Shown here: piece by piece, positions 1 through 13,205 of the stretch
How the letters are laid out: every line of letters starts with the position of its first letter
Numbering within the stretch: position 1 is the stretch's first letter
Assembly: GCA_035582835.1 (NCBI GenBank)
Contig: JAYKAV010002791.1
Location: forward strand, 707,692 to 771,691
Length of the DNA stretch: 64,000 nucleotides
Origin: Phoebastria nigripes
Lineage: Eukaryota; Chordata; Aves; Procellariiformes; Diomedeidae
Direction: 5' to 3'
The notes under the pieces: generated by a model
The model's input: only the letters and a program-made list of their open reading frames with translations
What the model was told of the DNA's origin: nothing
The model's database searches: none
Translations under genes and position numbers: made by a program

Positions 1-2269
1 ATCAAAATGGAAGCAATAAAATAAAGCAAGAAGAAAGGGACAAGGAAGAAATAATTAAGGGTATAGCTCCATCTCCCATTTCTAATTTATGACATTTCAG
101 TCCTATGCTACCTGCTAACATCACACTTGTGGCAGGGAAGCTTTCTAGCACAGATGACCTGTATCAGTAAGTGGTTTGGATTTAAACATGTAGTAAGTAA
201 GCAGTATGTTGTTAGACTTTGGGTTTGACATGAAACATTTCACTGACTTGTTTTATAGTGCAGCCCTGCAAGTAAACTTGTGAGGGAGGGAGTTGGGAGC
301 TGCTGGAAATGAGGGAGCTTAACGAAGCATTGCCACTGGATAAACGGTGATGCTGAATTATGTTCTGGGAATATGGCTAGTGAAATAGCTGTGTATTTCT
401 AGCTCAGTTGGCTAAATAGTAATGAGCACTGCAGCATCGCTGTAGCACTTCAAAAACCTTTTTCCAACGTAGACATCTACGAAGGAGAGACAGCTAGGAA
501 AGAAGTGGTTTTGTGTTAAGACATAATAAATGGTGTTTGCCAGTAACTCTAGGACATGACCAAAAGCATAATTTTCAAATGAATTCTAAACCACCAATTG
601 GGTGGAAATACAGCCACTTAGGGAAGGGGGGCTGTAATTAAATAATACAATACTTCCCTGATGAACTGTCACTTAAACTTAGTTTGTGTCTGAGTCAGAC
701 AGAAAACGGATTTAATATCTGAAGACATTCTGCGGATGATCTGAAGTCAGACTATAATAAGAAAATCTCAAAAAGTCTTCTTTAAAAGCTCATGATCTGC
801 ACAAATAGCTGCTAAACCAGTGTGATGCAGGCAGAGATGACAGCATGGTGGAGTGCTGTGGAGGACATTTGGATTGAAGTTAATAGGACTAGGAGAGCTA
901 GTTTAGGACAACAAAGTTGCATGATACAAAGTCACTTCAAACTTGAGATTATATCAATTCCATCTCTACTAAGTGAATCACGCTCGAGTATATAATTTAA
1001 TTTTCATAGAAAAGCCTCCTACAGCTCGAGCCGAGCAGATTTTTGTGAAGGAGACGTGAATAATGGGAGTGGTATGGGCTGGGAAGGAGAGCCCTGAACT
1101 AGTAGCGAAATGGGAGAAGCTCATAAAAATCGTGTTTAACAGACAGATGAGGCCGAGGCGGATGGGGAAAGCCTGTCAAGAGTCCCTTTGCCCGAGAGCT
1201 GGGAGGCAAGGCCAGGCAGGCGGTCACTGCACACAGCTATAACACAGCGGGCACGTCCACTCCTGCCCTCGGCAAGCCACAGGGACCCACTTTGCGCAGG
1301 TCCTGAACAGCCCTGGGGCGACACGGGGGCAGATGAAGCGAGAGCGCCCAGCCGTCCAGAGAAACAGATGAAAAGTTCAGGGAGTTGTAGCCGTTGGCAG
1401 AAAATGGTGTCAGCATGTCACTGTCAAAGGGTTGACTTTTCCTGCTCCTCTCCAAGGTAGATCACGTTCACAGTTCTGCCATTTTCTAGAGAGGAAGCTG
1501 GCACAGAAGTAATGCAGAAGTTGCATGGCTTTTACACAGATTTCTTAAAAATACAGCCTTGCAAAAGGACCTTACTCGGGGGTGGTGTTTCAGAAATTAA
1601 AACATGAACACCTCCTCTTCNGCCCTGACTCTCTTTCACCTGGTTTTAGATGGTAAGAATTTCTTTCTTTCCAGTTTTCATTCTTGTTGTTCCCATTTTT
1701 CCATGCGTAGGGCATTTTCTTGGCTGTTTGCTTTTTCCCTGCTTCACAGTGATTCTGTTGAGTGTTTAGTTCCTCTTTCCAGTGATGTTTGAGACCCCTC
1801 TTAGGCTTAGGGACTGCAAAGACCACTGTAGTTTTTGTTCTCTTACATGAAAACTGCCACATGAAATAAGATCCCTCTGGCCTACTATCCTTTTTCCAAC
1901 AGGAGCATGTATTTAAGGAGAGATTGTAAGAAATAGGGAGGTATAGCTTTCTATCTCTAGCAATTAGTGGTTTAGGCATTTCTTCAGTGTCAACACCTAA
2001 TCTGCAAAAGACAATTAGATGATGTGTTAAGTATCTGAGTTGCTGGATGCAACTTTCCCTTGGATCCTTAAGCAAAATTCGAGATTATTTGTGCAGAGTT
2101 CTATATAGTTAATAATTTGCACACCTAGACAATAGGCTAGAAAGGGGAATAAACACCAGTCTGAGATGTGCTTTCTTGCATGATCTTATTATTGATATTT
2201 ACTGGCTGTGCCATAATAAGCCACTAAACTAGTATGAACTGCTCGTAACAGGAGCAGAATGCTGCTAGA

Positions 2270-2274
<5 letters not shown>

Positions 2275-2352
<78 letters not shown>
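2275..2352 (+). repeat. Poly(A) low-complexity tract
   Basis: Two long A runs, 2275-2308 (34 A) and 2316-2352 (37 A), separated by a short GAAAATT-type interruption. No retroposed gene or SINE body is visible immediately upstream, so this is best described as a simple A-rich tract in the LIN28B intron. Run length in an assembly is often inaccurate for such tracts. Confidence 0.95.
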
Positions 2353-2353
<1 letters not shown>

Positions 2354-5300
2354 CCTGAGAGCTTTGCACTACTCTGGTACTTTAAGAAGGTTGTATCTTT
2401 GCTGGACTGCAATTATGAGGGACAAAGTTTTCCGTACTTGCTCTTTTTTTCAGGCTGACAACTTTTTGGAAGGTTTAGCAACAGTTCAGGTTTTTCCAAG
2501 AGTGGGATAAAACCAGAGGGCTTTATTAATAGGGTTAAAAATAGCTGCCACTTGGTGCTGTGGANCGGAGGCTTGAAAGCTGGCCTGGAGATAGATCTCT
2601 AGGGCAGGGGGTTAATCTTTCCTTGTCTTTGTGCAGACCCATCCAAGTCTAAGCTAGAAGCCTCTGAAAAGTGTTACTGCATATATTCATTAGACAGCCC
2701 TTGTTAAAATCTCTACATCATCCATCTGTGTTTAAGGGAGCTTAGCAGCCACAGCCTTCCTGCATACCAAACACACAGTGTGCTTCCAGGGCTTGGTCCG
2801 TCCAGCCTGATGAGAACAGAATCAGATCTCCAAGACTGGATATTTTCTTCACCAAAAGATGAAAGGAAGGTGGCTTAAGGGGAAGAAGGACAAAAAACCT
2901 GCCATTGACTGTTGTGTATAGCGCCCAATATCTATGGACCATACACTGTTTGGCATGATTTCATCTCCAGCCTAGAGTGTAGCTAAACTTCAGTCTTCTG
3001 GAAATGGCAGGTGTAGAGCTATGGTAGAGAAAGTGCCCCAGAGTTGAGAGCACAAGCAGGAAAGCCTCGCCTCTCAGAAGACAGCAAGCCATGGCTAGCT
3101 TAGCTTCTACCCCCAGATCCAGCACACAGTATCAGCAGTTGCCTTCCTCAAAAGATAATGGCTTTCCGTTCCTGCCTACTTCCATAGCTCAGACTGTCAG
3201 GAGCCAGGATGCAGAGCTGAAAGATCAATACTCAAATGTTGGAGCTAGGTGTAGGAATGGTTACAGTTGTGCATAACAGTATGTGTAATATTAGAATAAA
3301 AGGTTTTGTCTTTCAGAAGACACGTAGGAAATCCCATTCCAAATTTCAAATGTAGAGAACATTGTTTAATTTGCAAAGCCAAGTGCCCATAGTTAGATGC
3401 AGGCTACAAAGCTTAATTTGGTCCCTTACCAGCTGCACTGCTTCTGAGACCAAGATCAGTTAGAGCTATTTCGGGGTACCCGGGCACACTGTAGTATGCT
3501 GGGTGGTGATACAGGCATTTCCTCATTCATTTGAAGGGCCATTTGCTTGTTTCACACGCTTTTAACTACCAAATCACCACAAGGCAACTTGAAAGTAAGG
3601 GCTCATTTCAGATACCCCGTTGCCGGTGAACCTGCATGACTACGCAGTGTTGCAGCCCGCTCGCTCGGGTGTGGCTGGGAATTGGGCTTTGCAGTTAGGT
3701 GCAGAAATGAACAAAACACACGAAAATACGTGCTTCCTTTCCATCAGATGTGCCTTCTGATAGGGCTATTCACATACTTCAAGTGAATGCAGATTTCTGC
3801 GCTAAAGCAAGAGCTGGGAACCTGGTGGCGGTGGTATCACTAAGCTTAATTTTCTTCATTGCAAGCTTATATTAAGAACAGAGTGAAGAAAGTTGTCTTT
3901 GGTATCTGTTTGTATAGGCCCCAAATTTTTCATAGTGTTTATAATAAGAAATCCAAATTTGATGCTAAAGTAAGTAGATACAATTCTGAAAATGTACAAG
4001 GAACAGATGAAGTGAGTAGGAAGGTGTCGTTTTTATGCAGCCTCATATAGAGTAAAGCTGTCCCTGCACAGCAGATGGGTTTGTTAAGTACATATACTGT
4101 TTTTGGAATGCAGAATATTTTTCTTTAATCGGATGTTTTCTCAGGCCTCGTGTTTTCTGAGTATTTCACCCCCTTTCATCAAGGGATGAGCTCGCTCTCA
4201 TTTACAGTAAGGTACCAACATATATTCAGACCTTTGCTATGGTGTACTGATATGCCTAATGATCACCCTGGAGTCTTACCTGTAGCAATGATTCCCCATA
4301 CTTGAAGGAATTTAGAAGCAAGAAAGAATGGAGAACTTTGCACAATTTAACAGAGCGTATGCATAACTTCAGTAGAGTGTATGCTAAAAGTATTTCAGTA
4401 AGTAATTTATGAAACATTGTTTCTGGTTCTAAAAGTCTTCCTAATATAACTGGCCTCTTCTTTAATTCAAATTTCTCTCTGGGTGTTTAATTTCTTACTA
4501 ATATACGAATATACCACTTTCAAGTAGACAAGAATAAACAAAAATAGTGCATACGTTTTCGGGGCCCAACTCAGTAAATGCTTAAGCCTGTGATTTGAAA
4601 GTAGTAGAGAAGAGGGCATTATTTGAAAAGATTTCCCCAATTGTGGAAATTTCTTTTTAAGCTGATGTTAACCGTGACTGTGCTGATTTTTGCTCGTGAC
4701 ATGCTATAGCTATCAATGAACTGGGAACAGAACTGCCTGCAGGATGAATTGTCTTTTAAAAAGATGCACTGGTCTGTGCTATATTTTACTACAAAACTGT
4801 TCAGTGTAAATACTTAAACCCCAAATCCCTTTTATTTTAGGAAAACAGTTGCATTTCCTTGCTTTTCTTGATGTGTTGCCCTCCAGCATCACCTAGCAAA
4901 CGTACTCAAAGTATGTAATAAATATGTAACAATAAGGAAAGATTATAATGGTGATTCCAGATGATGGAAAAATTTGCCATATATCTTGGCCTGTTGAAAA
5001 AGATACCAAGAACTTGAAAGTTGGAGAAGCGTTGCCTTTGATTTACTGCTGTTGATGAATCTGAAGCTCTTAAGAAGGAATGAAAGTTCTGGAGCCCTTT
5101 AACTTCAAATTCATAAAGTCTGTGCAGTAATACAATTCCAAATTGCTACAGCTGTTTCTTTTATTAGCTGTGGCTTCATGTTTCTGTCCTTGACACTTAA
5201 AGATCAAACCTACGTAAATATGAATCATTTAAAAATGTGAATTTACTTCAATATCTTATTTTGTCAAGAAGCTCAGCAGCTCATTATGTAAGAGGAATGT

Positions 5301-8300
5301 GTCACAGAGGTAGTCATCTCTGTAGTGGTGGTGCAGGCACGCTACTGCTATTCCCCACTGTGCACACCCCCCAAGTGCACCTACGGTGTGCTAGAGCACT
5401 TCTCAAGCAGGTAATAAGACATAGGCTATATACTGAAAGAAATCATGGGTTTAAGGGCATATTTACATCAGGAAGGGTAGGTTTATTTGGGGAAAAAACG
5501 TACTGGTTTAAGCCACCCCTGCACAGCAATGTGGCATCCTCCATCCAGAAGTAGTAGGACTGAGTGGGACTTCGCAGTTGCTTCTTCTGGTTATGGGAGG
5601 CTGTTCAGAGATGAGACAGTGGAGTTCAAATGGAAATGCTCCTGTGATGTCCATGATACCTCAGGCAGGGTGACAGGAAGATATTTCAAGGGCAACAGAT
5701 AGGGAGAAGATTAGGAAGGAGCAGGAATATGAAAACACAGACCCGGGGGAGATCAGGAAGGAGAGGGAAGAGAAGGGCTTGGGGAGGGGAGGACAGACCA
5801 TTGAAAATGGTGTCAATATGAGAAGCACAGAGTTTTCCCAGTCTCCAAGTGATCACCTCAAAGCTGGTAGTTCAGGCGCTCTTCAGGGAGTGCAGAGAAT
5901 CCTGAATCCCCTCAGGCACAAATAGGGATTGAATCAAAGTTTCCTCCATTTTGAAAGATTGCTCCAAGTCAAGAGCTAATGTACAAGAAGCTGAAGTGTA
6001 AGTGGGAGCTAAGCTCCTGCTTTGCAGCCCTGTGAAGACTGAGGTGATTCCAGTGGATCTGGGAGGGTTGATCTGAAGTGAGACTTTTTGCAGTAGTCTG
6101 CTTATTGTGTGTTCCTCATTTACCAGGTGACAAAACATGACACATCTGGAGTTTGTTTTGCAGAACCACCAAATGCTCCCAGCTGTAACAGTTGCTCAGT
6201 TTGAGCTTTGTCCTAAATGTATCAGGTGCTATAAAATAGTAAGTGCTCTGTGGGCTCTAATATTTCAAATTGGGCACCTAGAATACAGCTCTTCTGGTAA
6301 ACAACTTTGGCTTTTTTCTTGTGCTCCAGAATCCTGTGCATTTCCTTGAAACCAATTAAACCACACAATGTCCTACAGCCATTGCAAGGTAATTAATATT
6401 TGTAATGCATTAAGATATCTTAGTGGGAGCCCCAAAGTCAGTACTTCTGTATTGTGTTCAAGATTTAGCTGGATTTAGTGGTAAGTTTAGGCATTGAATT
6501 GAGTAGGCTAAAGAAGAAGTATACAATAACTATGTTATATTTCGTGTAGCAAATGAGAAAAGGCGATGTAGGAGAACTCACATGTCACCATACAGTTCAC
6601 AGGCTGTTACTACCATGTAAATTGTTTCCTTCTTTTTTGAATGCTTAATTTGTAGGTGATGGGTAGAAATTAGCCTGAATGCTCTTCTGACTAGCAGCTA
6701 GGCTTTGGGATTTGGACTGGTTTTTCTTTGAAACCCTACTGTGACACTCTAGGATGAGGATGAAGGGACTGGTTTCGCAGAAGAAATTGCACATGCATGT
6801 GCAAGAGAGAACAAAGGTGGCCAAGCTGGAGGAATAGCGAGCCGAGGCCGGTGTTACTGATGGAGTAGAGGGAGCTGGGTTTGCTCAGTAACAGACCCAT
6901 GGAACAGTTAAGGAGGAAAGAGTTGTGAAGGGTCACTATGAAATATGGGAGTGAGCTAAACAATTTCTTTTCTTTGATCTCCATTCATTTGTAATCTTAT
7001 TGGTGTTGAGTCTCCTGGCACTAGAGCTTTTACAATGAGTAGTTGAAAGTACAAAAATTGATTTAAATTGCACTGGTCTTGTGCTGAATGGCTTTCTTTA
7101 GCCTAGAAGTTACTTGGAGTTTTACTCTTTTAGCTGTGGAACAGTTTAAATGCTAAGCATTTAATTTACTTCAGACAGCTCTGAAAACAATAGCAAACCA
7201 CAGACTGCTCTTATTTCATTGTCTGCAATTAATGTTGCAACAGCCTTTGCATCAAAGTTTAACCAGAATGCTTTGATTTCCTCAATGATAAATGGATATC
7301 TTTTGACCAATATAAAAAGCTGAAATAGTTCAATGTTTCAAATTCAGCTTCAGATTTGCTAGTGTTTAAAATTAGTACCTCTGCCTTTTTGTTGTGCTAA
7401 ACTAATAATGTAAAACAAAACAATAGAGTGTGTGCGTGTGTCAGTCTGTGTCTGCATAATGAGACGAATTGTTCTATAAAATCATGCAGTGTTACTTCTT
7501 CCGTCAATGGGAGGGAATCATCAGTAGTTGGCAAAAGGATTAGAAATTGTATATAGCTCAGATGTAAGCCTATTTATTTACCTTTTTAAAGGTTTAATTT
7601 TATTTACATTATTTTTCCTGAGTTAGTTGTTGTAAATCACTTCTTTCTAGTAAGTATATGAAAAATCTTTAATTTCCTGTTGATCAGGCTCATTTTCCAT
7701 GTTTTTGTGCTTTGATGCATTTTTGGAGAATCATGGTTATCTGCTCACATAATAATTGCTAGGAATATGTGCCTACGTCTCCTTTTAATAATTACTTAAA
7801 ATGTGCGAAGCACTTTAGTTTTCTAGGTCAAAAAAGAATCCACAGAGTGTTTTAATTTACTTTTTGTTAAACAGTTCAATGGGATTTTATGTTATTAAAT
7901 GTGGGAGTATCATTAATCACTTCACTTTTAGAATTTTTGTCCTTATGTACATTGTGTAACGTACAAATTTTACTTGGAGCTCAGGAATAATTTTATCAAA
8001 TGGTTCTTTCTTGTTATTCCTGTATTTCTAACTCACTGGAGGCTCATGAAGTTATCTTTCTCCTTTACAATCTATACATTTCATTTATGCATAGAAAAGA
8101 AACATCTGGCATTTTTTTAATGAGAGCTGTACGCTCATTGACCAAACAAGCAGCAAGGAATCTGTTGTATGGCTGATTATGGCAAGAAAATGAGGTAGTA
8201 GTCTCACTAAAAATCAGTAAAATTTGTATAAACTGGTGCTGTTTCATTTTCTGAGTTAACTAATCTCATACTTTCACCCTTACAAGAAAACAGATCGTGT

Positions 8301-10083
8301 TTAAAAATGCCTGGTGTGGAAAAACGCTACTTTCAAATGTAGAGATTAGAAACATTTAAAACATACGTATCTGTGGTTAAAGATGCCGATTCTTAATCCT
8401 CTCCTGTCTAGAGCTTTCCTTTTTTATCTTCAAAGTTCAGTCATTATTCCATGTTGATGCCATTGGTTTTATTTATTTTTGTATCCTACAGAAATTAATT
8501 CATACTGTTTAGATCCAATCTTTTTAGAATATTTATGAATATAACATATCAACAAGTTTATATTGTATGCAGCCTGTGGAGCTGGATTTTGGAATTTGCT
8601 TTTTTAGTGGTTCTTTTGTGGAAGAGAAATCTTTCAGGCATGAATTGATAGTCCAGATCTTTTGAGGTCTGTCTGTGCTAACCTATGACCTCTGTTCTTA
8701 GGAGGTCAACATCTGAGGGCAGGAGATTAAGGCAGTTAAAAGATTGGAATGGGAACTGGAATGGAAAAATTAGCCAGCACATTTTGGGTGGAAAACATCA
8801 AAGTCATCAAACAATTTGCTTATTTTAAACTCAGTTTAAGGGTAACAAGCTAATTGTACTGTGTTTGTTGATGCAAGCAATTTATATTATTTGAGGACAT
8901 TAACACTGAAGAATTTTTTTTTTATTGGAGAGACATAATGCCTGTTCAGTATAAACGCACTATGTATTTGGTGTACTAAATGCTTTTGTGCAACATTTTT
9001 TAGGATAATAATTCAGTGCATTAATTCAGTCTGTATGCACTTAATTAGCTCTATTTCTTACAAACAGCAATAGTAAGTGTTGTGGAATTGAATCTTGCTT
9101 GTGGTCTGCTGAAGATCCCTTGCTCTCATTGGAGAATACAGGTGCTCTCAGTGCATGGGAAAAATTATTCCCATATTAAAATTTCCTGACTGTGATGCTT
9201 AAAAACATTTGTAAGCATCTCTCTCTGTAGCAGCTTTTCAAATGTGAATTCCTTTCCAATGCAAACGTGTCACCAAGGAATGTTCTTTCATAGATTATAA
9301 ATTGATTTAAAAGAAAACAGCACTGTCTGTTTGTTCTGGTCTGTCATAGTTCAAAATTCATTAGTATGTGTGTTTAGAAGAATGAGGACTTAATCTTTCA
9401 TCTGTACAATCAATTTCAAAGAAGATATTATCTAGAAAAAGACACCTTTCCACATCTGAAAATTATGCAAGTTCAAGGATTTGTGTAAGCAATCACATTT
9501 TTGTCTTGCTTGTTTAAAGTGCAAATAAAAGTGGTTTCAGTATCACATGCAAAAGCCAGGCTAGTGTTTCAGCGTGCAAAACCACCTAGCAGGAAAGAAA
9601 ACAAAAAGTTACGGATATCTCACAGTTCAGGTTCTGACTAACAGCGCATGGATTATGGTACTTCTCCTATAGGTATNGCTACTAATTAAATTAAAGTACT
9701 ATAAAATACAGCTAAACTCAAGCGGACAGCCATCTGTAAGCCTCAGTCTAACATCCACACATTATTACTGTTCCTTTGATAGTGAAGGATATGAGATTTA
9801 GACCCCTTTGCAAGCTTGTAACTTTCCAAACTCTTCCTCTAAAGGCTAAAATCTTCCTTTTGCAGCTTTTAGCCCTGACTTGCACCTGAGGGGAAATTGA
9901 GCAAAATGATCACCATCGTTTCTTCCTCCTTCATGGAAGGAAAAGAAGGGAAAGCAGGAGGAGCTGTTGTGAACTGCAGCAGCCCATGGACCGTTCCCAC
10001 GGACGCAGCAACCGCTTTGTTTCCTTCCTGTCATTTCACTGGGGCGGCTGGAGAAGCTCTACCAGCTGCAAGGGCTGCCACGG

Positions 10084-10191
10084 CCGGGTGTGCCCCGCGA
10101 CCCCGGCGGTGCTGCCATTGACCGGGTGTGCCCTGCATCCCTGGTGGTACTGCCGCAACCAGCGGTGCCCCACGTCCCCAGGAGCACCACA
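10084..10191 (+). repeat. GC-rich minisatellite, about 3 copies of a 37-38 bp unit
   Basis: Unit 1 begins CCGGGTGTGCCCCGCGA at 10084. Unit 2 begins CCGGGTGTGCCCTGCAT at 10122, giving a period of 38. A third, more diverged copy begins near 10159 with the core GCGGTGCCCCACGTCCCC. The units share the order CCGGGTGTGCC, a C-rich core, a GGTGGT or GGCGGT block and CTGCC. The surroundings are also locally GC-rich. Open frames cross it (for example 9986-10198), but the repeat explains them and no protein domain is apparent. Confidence 0.7.
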
Positions 10192-11920
10192 GGCGTAGGG
10201 GAAATGGGGAGCGCTTGAAGGGGCAGGACCAACCCTGAAGGCTGTTTTACCTTGGAGATCTGTTCCCCATTTGGATTCTTGGGATAAAATGGGGTAGCTT
10301 CTGATCAGCCATTTTGTGATTCTTGCTTGTCAGCCCTCTCTGTGGTTAAATAAATCAGTAGGATCAATGGGATGGAGAGCTAATTCTGTTTTACAGAACG
10401 GCTTTGGTTACCCACTTGTGAGAACACGTGAGTCATTGTGAGAGAGCAGAGGACTTGTTAATTAGTAAGGAAAAAAGTTAAGCAACTACAAAGTTAGTGT
10501 GCCTGACATGACTTAAGATAACTTTCTTGTTTGCCTAAGCCCTTTCTATACCTTCCCTCTGTTCTGTCTGTTTAGATAGTAAACTCTTCAGTGCAGAATT
10601 GGTTTCCTTCTTAGTCCATACAATATGTAAAATCACTGCTGTTTTTAATTACAATAGTAACTGTGATTCTTGGCTATTTGAATTATTAGAGAGCAGTGAT
10701 ATACACATGCATTTTTTAATCTGGAAGACCTGCTCCCCGGGATTTTTGTTGCATGTGTGTATCCTCTTGTTTCATGATGTTTGATGATTCAAACATCCTA
10801 TCCACAAGCCTGTTTTTCTTAACTATCTTTTGCCCACTCTTTAAAAGTAGTCTATAGATACCTGAGATCTAGAGATTGAAAACTGCTCTAGGGTGCTGGA
10901 GTTTTTTTATCCCTTAATTATTGTTGCATTAGTTATAAATGTACTAAGAACTGCCTCCAATTTTTGTGTGCAGTAGCTTGCAGGGAAGAGTAGACTGCTG
11001 AGTTTGAGGAAGGGGGAATTGAAAACTCAGAGAAGTTATAATACGGTTTTTGAATGACTTAGAAATAATATTTAACTTTTTATGATGAAACCCTGCTTTG
11101 TTTTTGCTTGATCTGTTTGAGAAATAGAGAATATATCCTCAGTTCCCTCACATGCTCTTTTTCACAACAAAAGAATTGCTGCAGAGCTTGACAAAACTGA
11201 TCAGAATTACTGCAAATAGTGTTTTCAGGCTTATGTGCTTGTGAAGGTTGAAATTTCTGGCAGTGCAGCTGCGCCAAATTTCTAACTGCAGCCCCTAGTG
11301 CTCTTGGAATCAGTGTCTCCAAATGGACTCTGTAATTTGCCTCAGCTGAGTCACTTCCTTACCATGAACTGCCATAAAGAGATGATTTCTTCTGCTTTGC
11401 TTTCTAGGGTTTAGCCTGCACTGCCCCCCTCCTTTTCAAAATAAGAACTCATCAGAAAATACCTTTTGTAGTAATGCAGTTGAGTTCAGAGGGTTTCAGA
11501 AATCTGGATTATTGGTGGCCTTTTTTGTTGAAGGGACTATTGGTTTTTGTGTTCCTTCTCTGTTTCTAGCTGCTAATTTGAATGAGAAGCCAGCAAAGAA
11601 GCATGTTGGTTTTCTTTGTAAGTAGTAGTTATAGTTCCCAGCTGCCAGGTGAACATGAATGTCTATGAGATACTTCAGGTGATAGCTATCCATAAAATCT
11701 TTAGAAGTATATCATAATATATCTAAGCTGTTATATCTCATTTTTCTTAATGACCCCTATTTCTTGCTTAATTCTTGCATAAAATATGAATGAGTCAAAT
11801 TTGAAAGCTTTTGAATTTGGCGGAATAATAATAGCCTTTACACTAGTGTAATGTTAAGATGCATTTTATAGAAGATTGACTTTAATTGTGAAGAGCCCAA
11901 AAAATTTATTTAATCTGTTG

Positions 11921-11972
11921 TATACATGTGTTGTATACACATATATAGTATACACATAAATGTATACACAAT
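11921..11972. repeat. TGTATAC-rich, self-complementary AT tract
   Basis: The motif GTATAC or TGTATACA occurs repeatedly (TGTATACATGTG, TTGTATACACA, AGTATACACA, TGTATACACAA), mixed with ATATAT. GTATAC is its own reverse complement, so the tract can fold on itself. It is simple-sequence DNA in the LIN28B intron with no visible gene. Confidence 0.7.
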
Positions 11973-12085
11973 AGATTTATGAAAGGTTGCCTCAGCTGCA
12001 TTGAAGAAAGTGGGTATCCAAAGGAAGATGACTTAATAAAAGATCAGTTCAGAATGAGATGTGCATGTTGATGACCTCACTGATT

Positions 12086-12246
12086 AAAAAANAAAACAAA
12101 AAACAAAACAAAACAAAAAAAACAAAAACAAAAACAAAACAAAACAAACCCCAAACCAAAACAAAAAAACACCACAAACACACACCATGAAAAACACCCA
12201 ACCACAAAACAAAACAAAACAAAAAAAAAAAAACCAAAAAACAAAC
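12086..12246 (+). repeat. A/C-only low-complexity tract, (CAAAA)n-like
   Basis: About 160 bases consist almost entirely of A and C on the + strand, mainly CAAAA, CAAAAA and CAAAC units. The only exceptions are one N at 12092 and a single TG at 12188-12189. The reverse strand is therefore pure G/T and gives spurious Phe/Val/Cys/Trp-rich frames (for example 12049-12237). There is no sign of a gene. Confidence 0.95.
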
Positions 12247-13182
12247 TTCGTTTTTATAGTTGCAAGGTAAAGCTGACAGGAACTGATTAGTGATTCTTTC
12301 TTATGCTGACAGTGATACTCCCTTTGTATTCCAAACTTCCACCAGGTGAGCTTGGTACAGGTAGTCATGTAATAAAGTGATGCTGTGAACATGGCGAATC
12401 CTGGCTTTGTAACCCAGTTTAGTTTATTGCAGTCGCTGGTAGCTAAGACTCTCCGTGACGGGCTGCTTCTGAAAGATGCTGCATGTGTTGCATTAGTAGG
12501 ACATCTTCCTCTAACCAGCCGACAGTCCCCAGTCTATGTCTGTGTAGTCAGCGTGGCCACAGCGTGTGCTCCTTTCTCCCGGTTCTCTCTGCTGGTGCAT
12601 CCTAGAGTGTGTTGGTTTACATTATTCCCCTTTTGCAGTATGAGGTATTAGACAAAATAAAGCTATACCAATATAGCTGTGTTAGCTTGCTGTCATTAGG
12701 CCAGGTAACAACAGAAGTAACGATGTCACGGCATGCGCTTTTTGCATCCATGGTCTTGCCTGTGTTAAAAGGTCAGTTGAGAGTTTTCACAAACCTGCAA
12801 AAAATTCTTGAATTACAGATTATGGTTGAGACTGTAAGTGAAAAAGTATACAAATTGTAAGGTGGTATTAGTATTGGAAATTAATCATGACACTGTATGC
12901 ACACTAATCACTGTAGTGGAAACATCCAGCTGCTATAATGAGATGCTCTGTGGGGACAGGATACCACCATGTTCCCTTTCTATGGTAGCAGGTGGTAAAT
13001 TTGCTTAAGCTTGCATATTTTGTTACACTGTAGAGGACTACAGTTTGTGTGTGGCATATAAATCCATTTTCATTTAACTTGGAATTGTTATCTTAAAGCA
13101 GATTCTAATTTAGTTAAAGAAAAAATAAAAGATTCCACAGGGACAGGTTTATGTGTAAAGACTTGAAACAAATCTGTTTTGG

Positions 13183-13205
13183 TTTTTTTTTGTTTTTTTT
13201 TTTTT
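13183..13205 (+). repeat. Poly(T) tract
   Basis: A T run interrupted by one G at 13192 and followed by a short A run. Simple sequence in the LIN28B intron; nothing else is recognisable around it. Confidence 0.9.

Noticed and set aside
1590..2075. 161-codon - strand frame
   Set aside because: Lys/Asn/Cys-rich translation without a domain, in ordinary intronic sequence.
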